A stretch of 43,458 bases of DNA from contig JAFIGH010000038.1 of NCBI GenBank assembly GCA_020831525.1, positions 1 through 43,458 of the forward strand, written 5' to 3'. A model generated the notes under the pieces. It did not search any database and had not been told where the DNA came from. It worked only from the letters and a program-made list of their open reading frames with translations. The position numbers and the translations under genes were made by a program. The stretch comes from Opitutales bacterium. Lineage in GTDB: Bacteria; Verrucomicrobiota; Verrucomicrobiia; Opitutales; Oceanipulchritudinaceae. Positions 16,891 to 25,036 of the stretch are shown in pieces; the stretch's first letter is position 1, and each line of letters opens with the position of its first letter.

Positions 16891-17847
16891 ATGAAAAAAC
16901 TGCAATATATCCTTGGTGCCTTCGGTGCGCTTGCTGTCGCTGCCGCTTCAGTGAGCGCCCTTGAAGTCACCGTCAGCGAATTCGTAAACGGCGAACCCAT
17001 ACCACCGGGCTACGTCGAGGTCGTCCCGGAAGTTCCGGACGGCTCGGCGCTGATGGTTTCGGAGCCGCCGTTTGTCGACTACCTTATCCCGGCCAATTCG
17101 GGGAGTCCTGCCGTGATCGCCATGAAAGAAGGCGGTCAGTACCTCAGCAACCCGTCCGATCCCGATATCTTCTCCAACGCAGGCAGCGGCGGAAGCGGAG
17201 CCAACAGTTTCGCCGGCGGCGACAATCCCGACCTTTGGCATGTCGTCTTCACGTGGGACGATGGCACTCCGGTGCCGTTTGAAGAAGACTTCTATGGCGT
17301 CTCGTGGGCCAACTGGAATGTGGATACGGTGGCCGAGATGACCACGCGCGTCGACCTGCCGGACGACAATCCGGTGAAAGTCTGGCACTTCTTCAACGAC
17401 GGATGGGACTACGCCGGCAGCGGACACAATGCCGTCGACGGCCACATCCTCACAGTGGCCCACTACAACGCCTCGGGCGTCGTGGTCGCGGAGGAGTCTG
17501 TCACCCTCTCGGGCGGCAATGCCACCGACTTCTACGGAGACAACCGCGGCTTCTACACGGCGGAAATCGTCGTGCAGCGGCAGGCTGAGGGCGACTACGT
17601 GCTTATCGGAAACACCGGTGGCAACATCGGCTACAAAGGCACCGTCGTGGAATTGCTCGAAGCCGACGAAACCGACCCGGAATGGGCGGGCATTCCGCTC
17701 ATCGACGGTTGGGCCGACACCGGCGATTTCATGGGCCTTGTCTATCCTGTGGGCGATTTCGTCTACGTGTGGGACCTGCAGGGCTGGCTATATCTGCCTG
17801 AGGACCACGTCGGCGAAGACGGCGCATGGGCATTCTTCATCCGCTGA
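16891..17847 (+). CDS. Secreted protein of unknown function with tryptophan-rich C-terminal module
   Basis: A 318-residue exported protein; start 16891 gives a clean signal peptide (MKKLQYILGAFGALAVAA... SALE). The ORF is open further upstream, but those residues are not leader-like. The body is acidic and rich in aromatic residues. It is paralogous to the product of 20038-21054: both have V-D-x-L-I-P-x-NSG, V-W-H-(F/W)-(F/W)-N-x-G, and GDY-(V/L)-LI...G-x-N-(I/V)-G-(Y/W)-(K/R)-G. The last 60 residues (GWADTGDFMGLVYP...FVYVWDLQGWLYLPE...GAWAFFIR) form a W/Y-rich module that recurs in neighbouring secreted proteins. I do not recognise a catalytic motif. Binding or surface display is the most that can be suggested. 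Confidence 0.8.
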   Translation: MKKLQYILGAFGALAVAAASVSALEVTVSEFVNGEPIPPGYVEVVPEVPDGSALMVSEPPFVDYLIPANSGSPAVIAMKEGGQYLSNPSDPDIFSNAGSGGSGANSFAGGDNPDLWHVVFTWDDGTPVPFEEDFYGVSWANWNVDTVAEMTTRVDLPDDNPVKVWHFFNDGWDYAGSGHNAVDGHILTVAHYNASGVVVAEESVTLSGGNATDFYGDNRGFYTAEIVVQRQAEGDYVLIGNTGGNIGYKGTVVELLEADETDPEWAGIPLIDGWADTGDFMGLVYPVGDFVYVWDLQGWLYLPEDHVGEDGAWAFFIR

Positions 17848-17869
17848 GACGGTAACACTCTCTATACTC

Positions 17870-17908
17870 GAGGCGGTCCGGGAGTTACCTTCCGGGCCGC
17901 CTCTTTGT
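17870..17908 (+). terminator. Rho-independent terminator
   Basis: Strong GC-rich hairpin 22 bases after the stop at 17847: GAGGCGG-T-CCGGGAG, loop TTAC, then CTTCCGGGCCGCCTC, followed by TTTGTGT. It ends the plus-strand gene and separates it from the convergent LamG gene; the minus strand lacks a T-run after the stem. Confidence 0.8.
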
Positions 17909-17923
17909 GTACAGTGAGCGAAC

Positions 17924-18721
17924 TCAGGTGGCGGTGTTTTCGACCGCGCGATGAAGGAAGCGGATCTCACTCTCGTCGAGCGCGCGCCGGTAGACGGCCA
18001 GTCCGCTCATGAGACCGTGGAACCAGTTGCTCATCTTACCGGCCGTATCGACCGCCCCCACCGTAAAGTCGGCCCCCTCGCTGCCGCCATCGTGCAGGCC
18101 GTCCGGGAAAGAGAAGGGGTTCAGCAAACCCCAGCGCTTGTCCCGGCGTTCGTTGGTGTCGAGGCCCCCGTCGACATAGGCGCGCGCGTGCTGCCCGTCG
18201 TAGCTCATCGCCACTGTGTGCCACCGGTCGAGCGCGAGTGGGCTCGCCCCGGTTGCGTAGGTCACGCAGCAGGCGTCGCCGTCGGTCGGTCCGCCGCTCG
18301 CGGAGACATGCGCGTGAACGTTGTCCGCGCTTCCGTAGCGACCGCTCAAATTCACGAAGAGGCCGTATTGGCGTGCGCGGTTTGTCTCGTCCCACATGCC
18401 GGCGATAAACTGGCAGCGCGGCTTTTTGCGCCACAGGATCCACGCAACCACGGTGACCTGCGCATCCTTTCCGGAGATGTTCAGCTCGGGACACTGCATG
18501 CGCGGGCACTCCAGCCATGTGCCTCGCTTGAACTCAACCGCACGTGGCCCGAAGAGTCCGCCTGTCTGCACCATTGCGGGGAGACGCGGGCGCGACCGGA
18601 GCTTGTAGCGGTTTTCCCCGGCCGCCCGGAAACCTCCGCGAACGGGGTTCTGGAAATCCCAGAAAGCGACCAGATCCGGCACCACGAGCGGTGAAATACT
18701 GGATGTGCCTTCTTCCGCCAT
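17924..18721 (-). CDS. LamG/concanavalin-A-like domain protein
   Basis: A 265-residue protein formed almost wholly by one LamG-like jelly roll: it opens with LVAFWDFQNP, has V-T-V-V-A-W-I-L-W in the first sheet, WHTVAMSYDGQHARAYVDGGLD (the typical W-H-x-V-A-x-x-Y-D-G-x-x-x-x-x-Y-V-D-G hallmark) and ends with L-A-V-Y-R-R-A-L-D-E-S-E-I. There is no signal peptide and no catalytic domain. It starts three bases after the stop codon of the carboxypeptidase gene, so the two are translated from one message and may work together. Carbohydrate or protein binding is the usual role of the fold; the ligand is unknown. Confidence 0.85.
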   Translation of the reverse strand: MAEEGTSSISPLVVPDLVAFWDFQNPVRGGFRAAGENRYKLRSRPRLPAMVQTGGLFGPRAVEFKRGTWLECPRMQCPELNISGKDAQVTVVAWILWRKKPRCQFIAGMWDETNRARQYGLFVNLSGRYGSADNVHAHVSASGGPTDGDACCVTYATGASPLALDRWHTVAMSYDGQHARAYVDGGLDTNERRDKRWGLLNPFSFPDGLHDGGSEGADFTVGAVDTAGKMSNWFHGLMSGLAVYRRALDESEIRFLHRAVENTAT

Positions 18722-18724
18722 GAC

Positions 18725-19903
18725 TCAGGTATGCTCCAGTGCACTGACGGCGCCGACGCAGGGGCCGGTCTTATTGAAACGCTCACGCGTCCAAAAGCGT
18801 GTGATGGCAGCCATGAGGTCGCGCCCGGACTGAAGATGGTCCGCCACCGGCCATGCATCACCGCCGCCCTCCACAAGCGCCGAAGTCATGCCGAAGCGCC
18901 TGTAGGCCCCGCCGTTCCATGAGGTCTCCATCCCCGGTTCGGCACGGATGCCCACAGGTTCGATACGCCCGCTTGTGTCGGCGTCCGCGAGTAGATCGCG
19001 GAATGTGCCGAAGTCCGCCCCGTCCGGGCCGAACTCCGGACCGAGACCGTCCATGAGCGGTTCCACCCTGCCGGGCCATGTGTGCAGACACCAGAGGGTG
19101 TGGTAGGGGTCATCCGCCGCCTGCGCGGCCTCCATGTGCTTCTGAAAGAGGTAGGCTTCGTGGGTCTGCTCTCCGGGCCTGGCACCCTCCATGCGGAAGC
19201 AACGGTTCATGTCCACGCCTTCGGCGTTCACCCGCCGCCAGCCGTTGGCCGGGCCGTCTGGACTCAGGAGCGGAAAAAATTCGACAACACCGTCCCGCCG
19301 CGCACCCGCCGCGTGCTCACCGAGCAGCCATTCCACCATCCCTGCGAGCCGCCAGCGGGCGTTGCCTTCGCCCGGATGAAAATTCGCCACGCAGTGCCGC
19401 CAGCGCGGCGACGCTCCCGGATGCCCGCCGACGGTTACCCGCCATATCGGGCGCCCGAAGAGCGAATACCCGAGGGTGTCGACCCGGACATCCGGGTGCC
19501 GCGCCCAGCGTGCCACGAATGTCGACAGGACCTCATTGGGCATAGGGAGCTGCATACCCACGGCGAACGAATCCCAACCCGTGGCAGGAATGTGCAACCG
19601 GTTGGAGTGGCCGTTAGGTGCCGCCTCCCAAGCCAAGAGACGGAACGTTTCGAAATCCGGCGTCGCGGCGTGGTGGTACTCATCGAACAGGCCCTTTGGC
19701 TGCGGGTGAGCAAACGATACCTCCACCTCTACCGCAGCTGCCGCCGCCCCGAAAAGCTGAAACTGGAGCATGTTTGGACAGGCCGGAAGCCCGCGGCTGC
19801 TTGCCAACTCCACTGCAAACGAGGAGTGCCCCTTGCGCACCACGCGGGCGTCCTCGCTGCCGAGAATTCCCCCGGCAACCGACAACTCAACACGGCCCGC
19901 CAT
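18725..19903 (-). CDS. M14-family zinc carboxypeptidase-like protein
   Basis: A 392-residue protein with the metallocarboxypeptidase ligands in order: HPGE (His176, Glu179) for zinc, N-R (Asn233-Arg234) in GVDMNRCF for the substrate carboxylate, His274 in CLHTWPG as the third zinc ligand, and Glu345 in SALVEGGG as the likely general base. An N-terminal beta-sandwich region of about 120 residues precedes the catalytic domain, as in the cytosolic-carboxypeptidase-like (M14D) subfamily. No signal peptide is visible. It is cotranscribed with the LamG protein downstream. The substrate could be peptides, peptidoglycan stems or amidated sugars and cannot be decided from sequence. Confidence 0.85.
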   Translation of the reverse strand: MAGRVELSVAGGILGSEDARVVRKGHSSFAVELASSRGLPACPNMLQFQLFGAAAAAVEVEVSFAHPQPKGLFDEYHHAATPDFETFRLLAWEAAPNGHSNRLHIPATGWDSFAVGMQLPMPNEVLSTFVARWARHPDVRVDTLGYSLFGRPIWRVTVGGHPGASPRWRHCVANFHPGEGNARWRLAGMVEWLLGEHAAGARRDGVVEFFPLLSPDGPANGWRRVNAEGVDMNRCFRMEGARPGEQTHEAYLFQKHMEAAQAADDPYHTLWCLHTWPGRVEPLMDGLGPEFGPDGADFGTFRDLLADADTSGRIEPVGIRAEPGMETSWNGGAYRRFGMTSALVEGGGDAWPVADHLQSGRDLMAAITRFWTRERFNKTGPCVGAVSALEHT

Positions 19904-20037
19904 CCGCTCGCCTCCTTTCCGGCTGGCGGCGCGAAACCTGAGGGCTGCCCGGATCCAGTGGTTCGTTCCAGAGGGAGGGAGTTGGTCTGCTGCGTGAGGG
20001 AGTCATCAATCGAAACAGTTCGCGGCTCAACCGCGCG

Positions 20038-21054
20038 CTAACGCGCGAAGTAGTACCATGGTCCACTCTCGTAGGCCCAGACACCGTGCTCGGCAAAGAA
20101 CACCCAGCCGTCGGAAACTTCGACGATCAGGTGGCTTTCTGTGTCCACGAGCCAAGTCCACTCTCCCAGCGCGTACCCATGGGCGTCCATCGTCTCAAAG
20201 TAGACCCATGGATAGCCCTCCACAAATACGCGGCCGAGCCACGCGCCGGTGTCGGCCCAGCCTGCGGAAACCGGAAACTCCTCGTAGATCCCGATGTCGG
20301 GTCCGGGATCGACGCCGCCGGAATCTCCCGGCAGGATTGCCGAACCCCGCCAGCCGACGTTTGTTCCGCGGTGGGATATGAGCAGGTAATCGCCCGCCTC
20401 CTGGCCCGATACGTCGATGACGGTGGTGAACTGCGCCGGTGCGGTGGAGTTGTACTCGCGTATGACGCGGCTATCCAACTCGTTGCCTGCCGCGTCGTGG
20501 AGCGACGCTGTGGCGAGCTGGTAGTTGCCGAGTCCGTGATTCCACCAGTGCCACACTTGCAGGGAATCGGCATCCACATTCACACGGAAAATCCATTCGG
20601 CGTTTCCGCCTGATTCGTCCCCGATCCAGCTCGTCGCCCAATAGCCGAACTCGGGATCCGGGGTCGATCCGATCAACTCGGCGTTGTCAAAGAGGAATGG
20701 AACAATCCAGGCGTCCCATTGATGGTGCGCACCGGAGCTGGAGAATCCAGTCGGTTCAAGTGCCTCGATGAAGACACGCTCCGACGCCATCCGGTCGAGC
20801 ACCCCGGGTCCGAGTGTCCCGGAGTTGTTCGGAATGAGCCAGTCAACCGCGCCCATGATGCCGAAGTCGACAAAGTCGGTCGGGTTGTCCAAGTGCGGTT
20901 CGCGCAATGTCCAGCCGAAGGCACTTCCGGGAAAATCCGGGTCATAGGTGTCCGTACTGACGGCGATTGAACGGGCGTCCGCGGAGGTCGCCGCGAGGCC
21001 CAGAGAAAGGCAGGCCGCGAGGGCGTGCCGGACGTAGTGTATGTTCGTTTTCAT
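20038..21054 (-). CDS. Secreted protein of unknown function, paralogue of 16891-17847, with W-rich C-terminus
   Basis: A 338-residue exported protein with a signal peptide (MKTNIHYVRHALAACLSLGL... SADA). It shares with the 16891 product the VDWLIPNNSG block, the V-W-H-W-W-N-x-G block and GDYLLISHRGTNVGWRG, and both end in a tryptophan-rich module introduced by GWADTG. Here the module is longer (GWADTGAWLGRVFVEGYPWVYFETMDAHGY, then W-T-W-L and W-V-F-F and ending WYYFAR). The two paralogues bracket the carboxypeptidase/LamG pair in opposite orientation. No known catalytic motif was found. Confidence 0.8.
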   Translation of the reverse strand: MKTNIHYVRHALAACLSLGLAATSADARSIAVSTDTYDPDFPGSAFGWTLREPHLDNPTDFVDFGIMGAVDWLIPNNSGTLGPGVLDRMASERVFIEALEPTGFSSSGAHHQWDAWIVPFLFDNAELIGSTPDPEFGYWATSWIGDESGGNAEWIFRVNVDADSLQVWHWWNHGLGNYQLATASLHDAAGNELDSRVIREYNSTAPAQFTTVIDVSGQEAGDYLLISHRGTNVGWRGSAILPGDSGGVDPGPDIGIYEEFPVSAGWADTGAWLGRVFVEGYPWVYFETMDAHGYALGEWTWLVDTESHLIVEVSDGWVFFAEHGVWAYESGPWYYFAR

Positions 21055-21099
21055 TGATCGGGGATTTCGGGTTAGTCAGTTATCAGGTATCCATCGAGT

Positions 21100-24000
21100 T
21101 TAGTCCGTGACCCAGTCCGCGGCGTCGAACGACCATGCGGCGGGGTAGAACTTTCGGTGCGTCCACATCCAGCCTTCGGCCGGTTTCCAAAAGAGGAGGT
21201 TGGTGGACGCGGAGTCGTAGAGGTAGACCCATCCGTGGGTCTCACTGTAGAGCCACGGGCTGTGGGTGTCATTGAGCGTGCCGAACCACGGGGATTCCAC
21301 GCGGTTACCCGTGCGCGCTCCGTCGAGGATCAGATCGCCGACCGACACCGAGACGGGCAGAATATAGCGGGGAACCGTTTCGCCCTCTTTGCGGAATTCG
21401 ATAAGGGTTTCGTAGACACCCTCGGCCACTTGATCCGGAAAGAACCCGAGGTCAATCGACGACTGTGCGTTGCCCGCAAGGTCGAGGGTCTCTCCGGCGA
21501 GGTTCATCCACACCGCCGGTGTCTCGATACGTATGGCACGTCCGGGCCTTATATATCCGTCGTTGTAGGAAAGCGAGAATCCATACTCGGGAGAAGGTCC
21601 CATCACCCCCGCACTGTGAAATGCGGACGTGTAGGAGTTCTGGTTGTAGATCAGGTCGATGGCCCCGCTTTCGTGCAGGATGATTTGAAAACTCACACGC
21701 TGGGTCGTGAAGGCCGGCCAGCGGTTCAGCTCTTTGTATTGGATGATGAAGTATCCGTCACCCGCCTGCGTCCGCACGCTCGATTCCGCGACAAGGGTGA
21801 GGTTGCTCCAGAACCCGGCGATCATGTTGGCGGTCGCCTGCGACGCCTCGGTCGGAAGGGCGACGTGATTGGCATATCCGAATGCGGAATCCTCCAACGG
21901 TGTGAAGGTCACAAACCCGTTGCTGTGCACATACACCTCGCTGAAGCGCTGACCGTAGAAGGGAAAGTCAAATCCAAGCGGAATCGCGTTGGAGAGTCCG
22001 TCGCGGTTGGTCGTGATCCAATCAAAGGACACGTTGTTTCCGGACGACCCGATTTCGTTCCACGCAAAGGACGGTCCGTCGATGTGCCGGTTGTCGCGCC
22101 AGCTATAGTCTTTGCCGAGATCGTCCCACACGAGTTCGAGCGTCTCCGCGGAGGGATTCTGGAACTGCACGGAGACTGATCCGCCTGCCGAGGAGGCACC
22201 GAAGGCGGTGTGCACCGAAGGCGGATCAATTGAATCGGCGTCCACGATATACAGCGTGGCACTGCGCGGGTTCGCGAGCCGGTAGCCGCCGTCGAGGTCG
22301 GGATCGATGGTGACCGTAACCGTCTCGACAAACTCCGGCACACCGTCTGCCACAGGAATGATCGGCAGGTCCACGTAGTCCTCGTCCGCCTCGATCTGTA
22401 CCGTCGTGCCGGGATCTTCGTAGTCGACGCCCGCCTCGGCGTCACCACCGCGGACAAACGTAATGATGAGCGGAATCGATGTGTCACCCTCCGCACGGCG
22501 AAAGCGGAAGACACCGGGAACCGCACCTTCCTCGAAGGCGAGCGGATGGATTGCCTCGACCGTGACAACAGGGGCGGTCGACACGGCACCGGTGAACCAC
22601 GTGAGCGGAATCCCCACAAGGTCCAGAGCCTCGTCCCGGAAGGTTTCCGCCGAAGTTTGGGTCACAAACTCGTTCGGTTCGGTGACGTTGAAGACGGTAA
22701 GCCACTCCGGATAGTCGATTCCGGTGCCCAAAAGATCGGGAAATCCGCGGTGGGACTCGCCGGAGGGATGCGCGTATGCGTTGTTCAGACTGACAAATGT
22801 ATCTGGAAAGTCCTTGTAGCGCGGCTCGCCGTTTTCGTCCGTCATGGTCCCGCCGCGCACCGATAGGCTGTAGAAATACTGCTGTCCGCGCGCCTCCGTG
22901 ACACCGATAAAATTGTTCTCAAGGTGCCAGTCGTAGGGAATGTGGCGGCGCGCCTGGCGTCCCCGGCGCCAACCTTCCTCGATCTGGTCGAGTTCGGCCT
23001 GGGAAAGGGATGTCGAACCCGCCATGCGTACTTGGCCTGTGGAGTTGTCGAAGATGTAGCTGTTTTCGACACGCACGCCGCTGTTATCGAATCCGTTGAT
23101 ACCAACGGTGTTGCCGTACATTATCGAGTCGCGCACGACGATCGGGCCCCAGTTTGCCTCGAGGCTCAGACCGGCGCGGAAGTTGTTTACCGAGTAAAAC
23201 CGCTCAAAGAGGATGTGCTCGTTGCCGTCGTCCATCCATCCGCCGGTGGCGTGGTTTTGTGTCGCCACGTAGTCGCGCATGATCATGCCGTTGTAATAGG
23301 CGAATTTGAATCCGCAGGGAGCCCATCCCGTTGCTCCCCAAAGAGCACCCCGCCAATTGTTGTAACTGACTTCGCCGTTCTCCAGCAGAATGTTGTGCAC
23401 CCCGCCGCCGTCCATGCCGAGCGCGCCGTTGAAATTCGTCACCGTGTTGCGCACGATGACGTTCTCCGCCGGTGTGTCGCCTTGGTTGGAGATGGAGAGG
23501 CCGGTGCCGTTGTTATAGATGACTTCCAAATCCTCGATGATGATATTGCTGGAACCGCGGATCGCGATGGCGGAGTCGTTCGCCAGCGAGGCCGCCGCCG
23601 CGTGCTCAACGCGCAACCCGCTCAACCGCACGTTGTTCACGCGGAAGACACGTATCAGCTTCGAGAACTCTCCGTAGAGTTCCTGCGGACGGACGGAGAC
23701 CTCGGTGAGCGCTTCGTTGGGATCGACACCGATGGATGCGTAGAGGAGGATCCGCTCATTCGCTTCGTCGACGATATAGGTACGCTCGGCGAGTTCGTCC
23801 TCACGGATGACTTGGACGAGAGGCTCCTTGTTCATGAAAAGTAGTTCGCGCCGCGTCCCTTCCGGATAGCGGAGGGCGAGGTCGCCCGGCCACGGATTCG
23901 ACTCCCACCCGAATTTGTAGGGCCAGTGGTGCGAGTAGACATTGTCCTCGCCGGAAACCGGTTCCCATTGGTCGAAGATGTCCGAACCCGAGATCGTGAC

Positions 24001-24981
24001 CGTGCCGGGTTCAACCGCCTCGATAATGAGGAGATGGTTGCCGGGACGATTGGTTATATCGAGCTTTTCGCGGTAGACGCCGGGGTGGATGCGGATGTGC
24101 GATCCCTTTCCGGTGCGGGTGTCGAGGCCTGCACGCTCGACGGCGCGCTGGATGGTCAGCAAGGGTGCCTCCTCCGTGCCGGAGTTGGCGTCCGAGGCGT
24201 CGGGGTGCTGGTTGTCGACGTGGTAAACCACCATCTCCGCCGGTTCGTCGAACTCCCAGTCGTAAACGAATTCGGCTTTGGCGGCGTCGGTGGAAAAGTG
24301 GATATGGTCGATACCCATGGCCACGCCGCCGTAGGTTTCGTCGTGGTGATCTGTCCAGCGCAGCCAAAGGACTTCGCCCGGCGCCCATGAGAGCCCCTCT
24401 ACGGTGGCGGACAACCCCTCCACCGTGCCCGCGATGGGCACATCCTGGCCCGTGCCGCCCTCGGTTTCGTAGGTCAGTTCCGGAACCGGCGTGTAATCGC
24501 CGTCCTCGAAACCGCCGCCGACTTTGTAGCTGAAGGTCAGCTTGTCCGGCATATCTTCGTCGACGTTGAAGTTGCCGACAAAGGCATCAAACCGGATTGA
24601 AAACGACTCGATCACCTCGTCCGTCTCATTCACATACGCCTTGGCGAAGTGAATGGGGCCGGTAGTATCGGTGGTCTTCACGCCGAGCGATCCCGCCACG
24701 GGTTCGGAGTTGCCGCTGGAGTCGTAGCGGAAGCCGTAGAGCCGGCCGGCGGAGACTGCGCCCGACCAGCCGTAGGTGATTTCGGAGGCGTTGCTGTACC
24801 AGCCTGCGACGGTTTCACCGTCGACCCACGGCACCGTGATGTTGTTACCCATGGAGTTGAAGGCCGGGTTGTTGAAACTTTCGATTTTCAGGCCGCCGTG
24901 GTAGGGCGACGGTCCCGCGCCCAATGCGGCGGTCAGGCCGAGCGCGGTTGCGGATACGAGTGTACGGGTAAGGGATTTCAT
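21100..24981 (-). CDS. Giant secreted right-handed beta-helix protein with Calx-beta and W-rich C-terminal module
   Basis: A 1293-residue protein with a signal peptide (MKSLTRTLVSATALGLTAALGAG). Residues about 25-240 look like a beta-sandwich. From about 255 (DNQHPDASDANSGTEEAPLLTIQRAVERAG) to about 665 runs a right-handed parallel beta-helix of the pectate-lyase/DUF1565 type, with many N-x-x-x-x-N-x-x-x-G rungs. A Calx-beta domain follows (about 805-915, F-R-R-A-E-G-D...GVDYEDPGTTVQI...VTVTIDPD), then a NIDO-like segment (FPFYGQRFSEVYVHSNGFVTF), and finally the W-rich module (PWFGTLNDTHSPWLYS...GWVYLY...GWMWTHRKFYPAAW). Likely an exported polysaccharide lyase or binding protein; it sits 55 bases from a TonB receptor gene on the same strand, suggesting uptake of the product. 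Confidence 0.88.
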   Translation of the reverse strand: MKSLTRTLVSATALGLTAALGAGPSPYHGGLKIESFNNPAFNSMGNNITVPWVDGETVAGWYSNASEITYGWSGAVSAGRLYGFRYDSSGNSEPVAGSLGVKTTDTTGPIHFAKAYVNETDEVIESFSIRFDAFVGNFNVDEDMPDKLTFSYKVGGGFEDGDYTPVPELTYETEGGTGQDVPIAGTVEGLSATVEGLSWAPGEVLWLRWTDHHDETYGGVAMGIDHIHFSTDAAKAEFVYDWEFDEPAEMVVYHVDNQHPDASDANSGTEEAPLLTIQRAVERAGLDTRTGKGSHIRIHPGVYREKLDITNRPGNHLLIIEAVEPGTVTISGSDIFDQWEPVSGEDNVYSHHWPYKFGWESNPWPGDLALRYPEGTRRELLFMNKEPLVQVIREDELAERTYIVDEANERILLYASIGVDPNEALTEVSVRPQELYGEFSKLIRVFRVNNVRLSGLRVEHAAAASLANDSAIAIRGSSNIIIEDLEVIYNNGTGLSISNQGDTPAENVIVRNTVTNFNGALGMDGGGVHNILLENGEVSYNNWRGALWGATGWAPCGFKFAYYNGMIMRDYVATQNHATGGWMDDGNEHILFERFYSVNNFRAGLSLEANWGPIVVRDSIMYGNTVGINGFDNSGVRVENSYIFDNSTGQVRMAGSTSLSQAELDQIEEGWRRGRQARRHIPYDWHLENNFIGVTEARGQQYFYSLSVRGGTMTDENGEPRYKDFPDTFVSLNNAYAHPSGESHRGFPDLLGTGIDYPEWLTVFNVTEPNEFVTQTSAETFRDEALDLVGIPLTWFTGAVSTAPVVTVEAIHPLAFEEGAVPGVFRFRRAEGDTSIPLIITFVRGGDAEAGVDYEDPGTTVQIEADEDYVDLPIIPVADGVPEFVETVTVTIDPDLDGGYRLANPRSATLYIVDADSIDPPSVHTAFGASSAGGSVSVQFQNPSAETLELVWDDLGKDYSWRDNRHIDGPSFAWNEIGSSGNNVSFDWITTNRDGLSNAIPLGFDFPFYGQRFSEVYVHSNGFVTFTPLEDSAFGYANHVALPTEASQATANMIAGFWSNLTLVAESSVRTQAGDGYFIIQYKELNRWPAFTTQRVSFQIILHESGAIDLIYNQNSYTSAFHSAGVMGPSPEYGFSLSYNDGYIRPGRAIRIETPAVWMNLAGETLDLAGNAQSSIDLGFFPDQVAEGVYETLIEFRKEGETVPRYILPVSVSVGDLILDGARTGNRVESPWFGTLNDTHSPWLYSETHGWVYLYDSASTNLLFWKPAEGWMWTHRKFYPAAWSFDAADWVTD

Positions 24982-25036
24982 GTTACTTTAGTTCGGTTTA
25001 GGAGTTAGACGAGGGGTGGAGGTGCGGCATGCGCCG

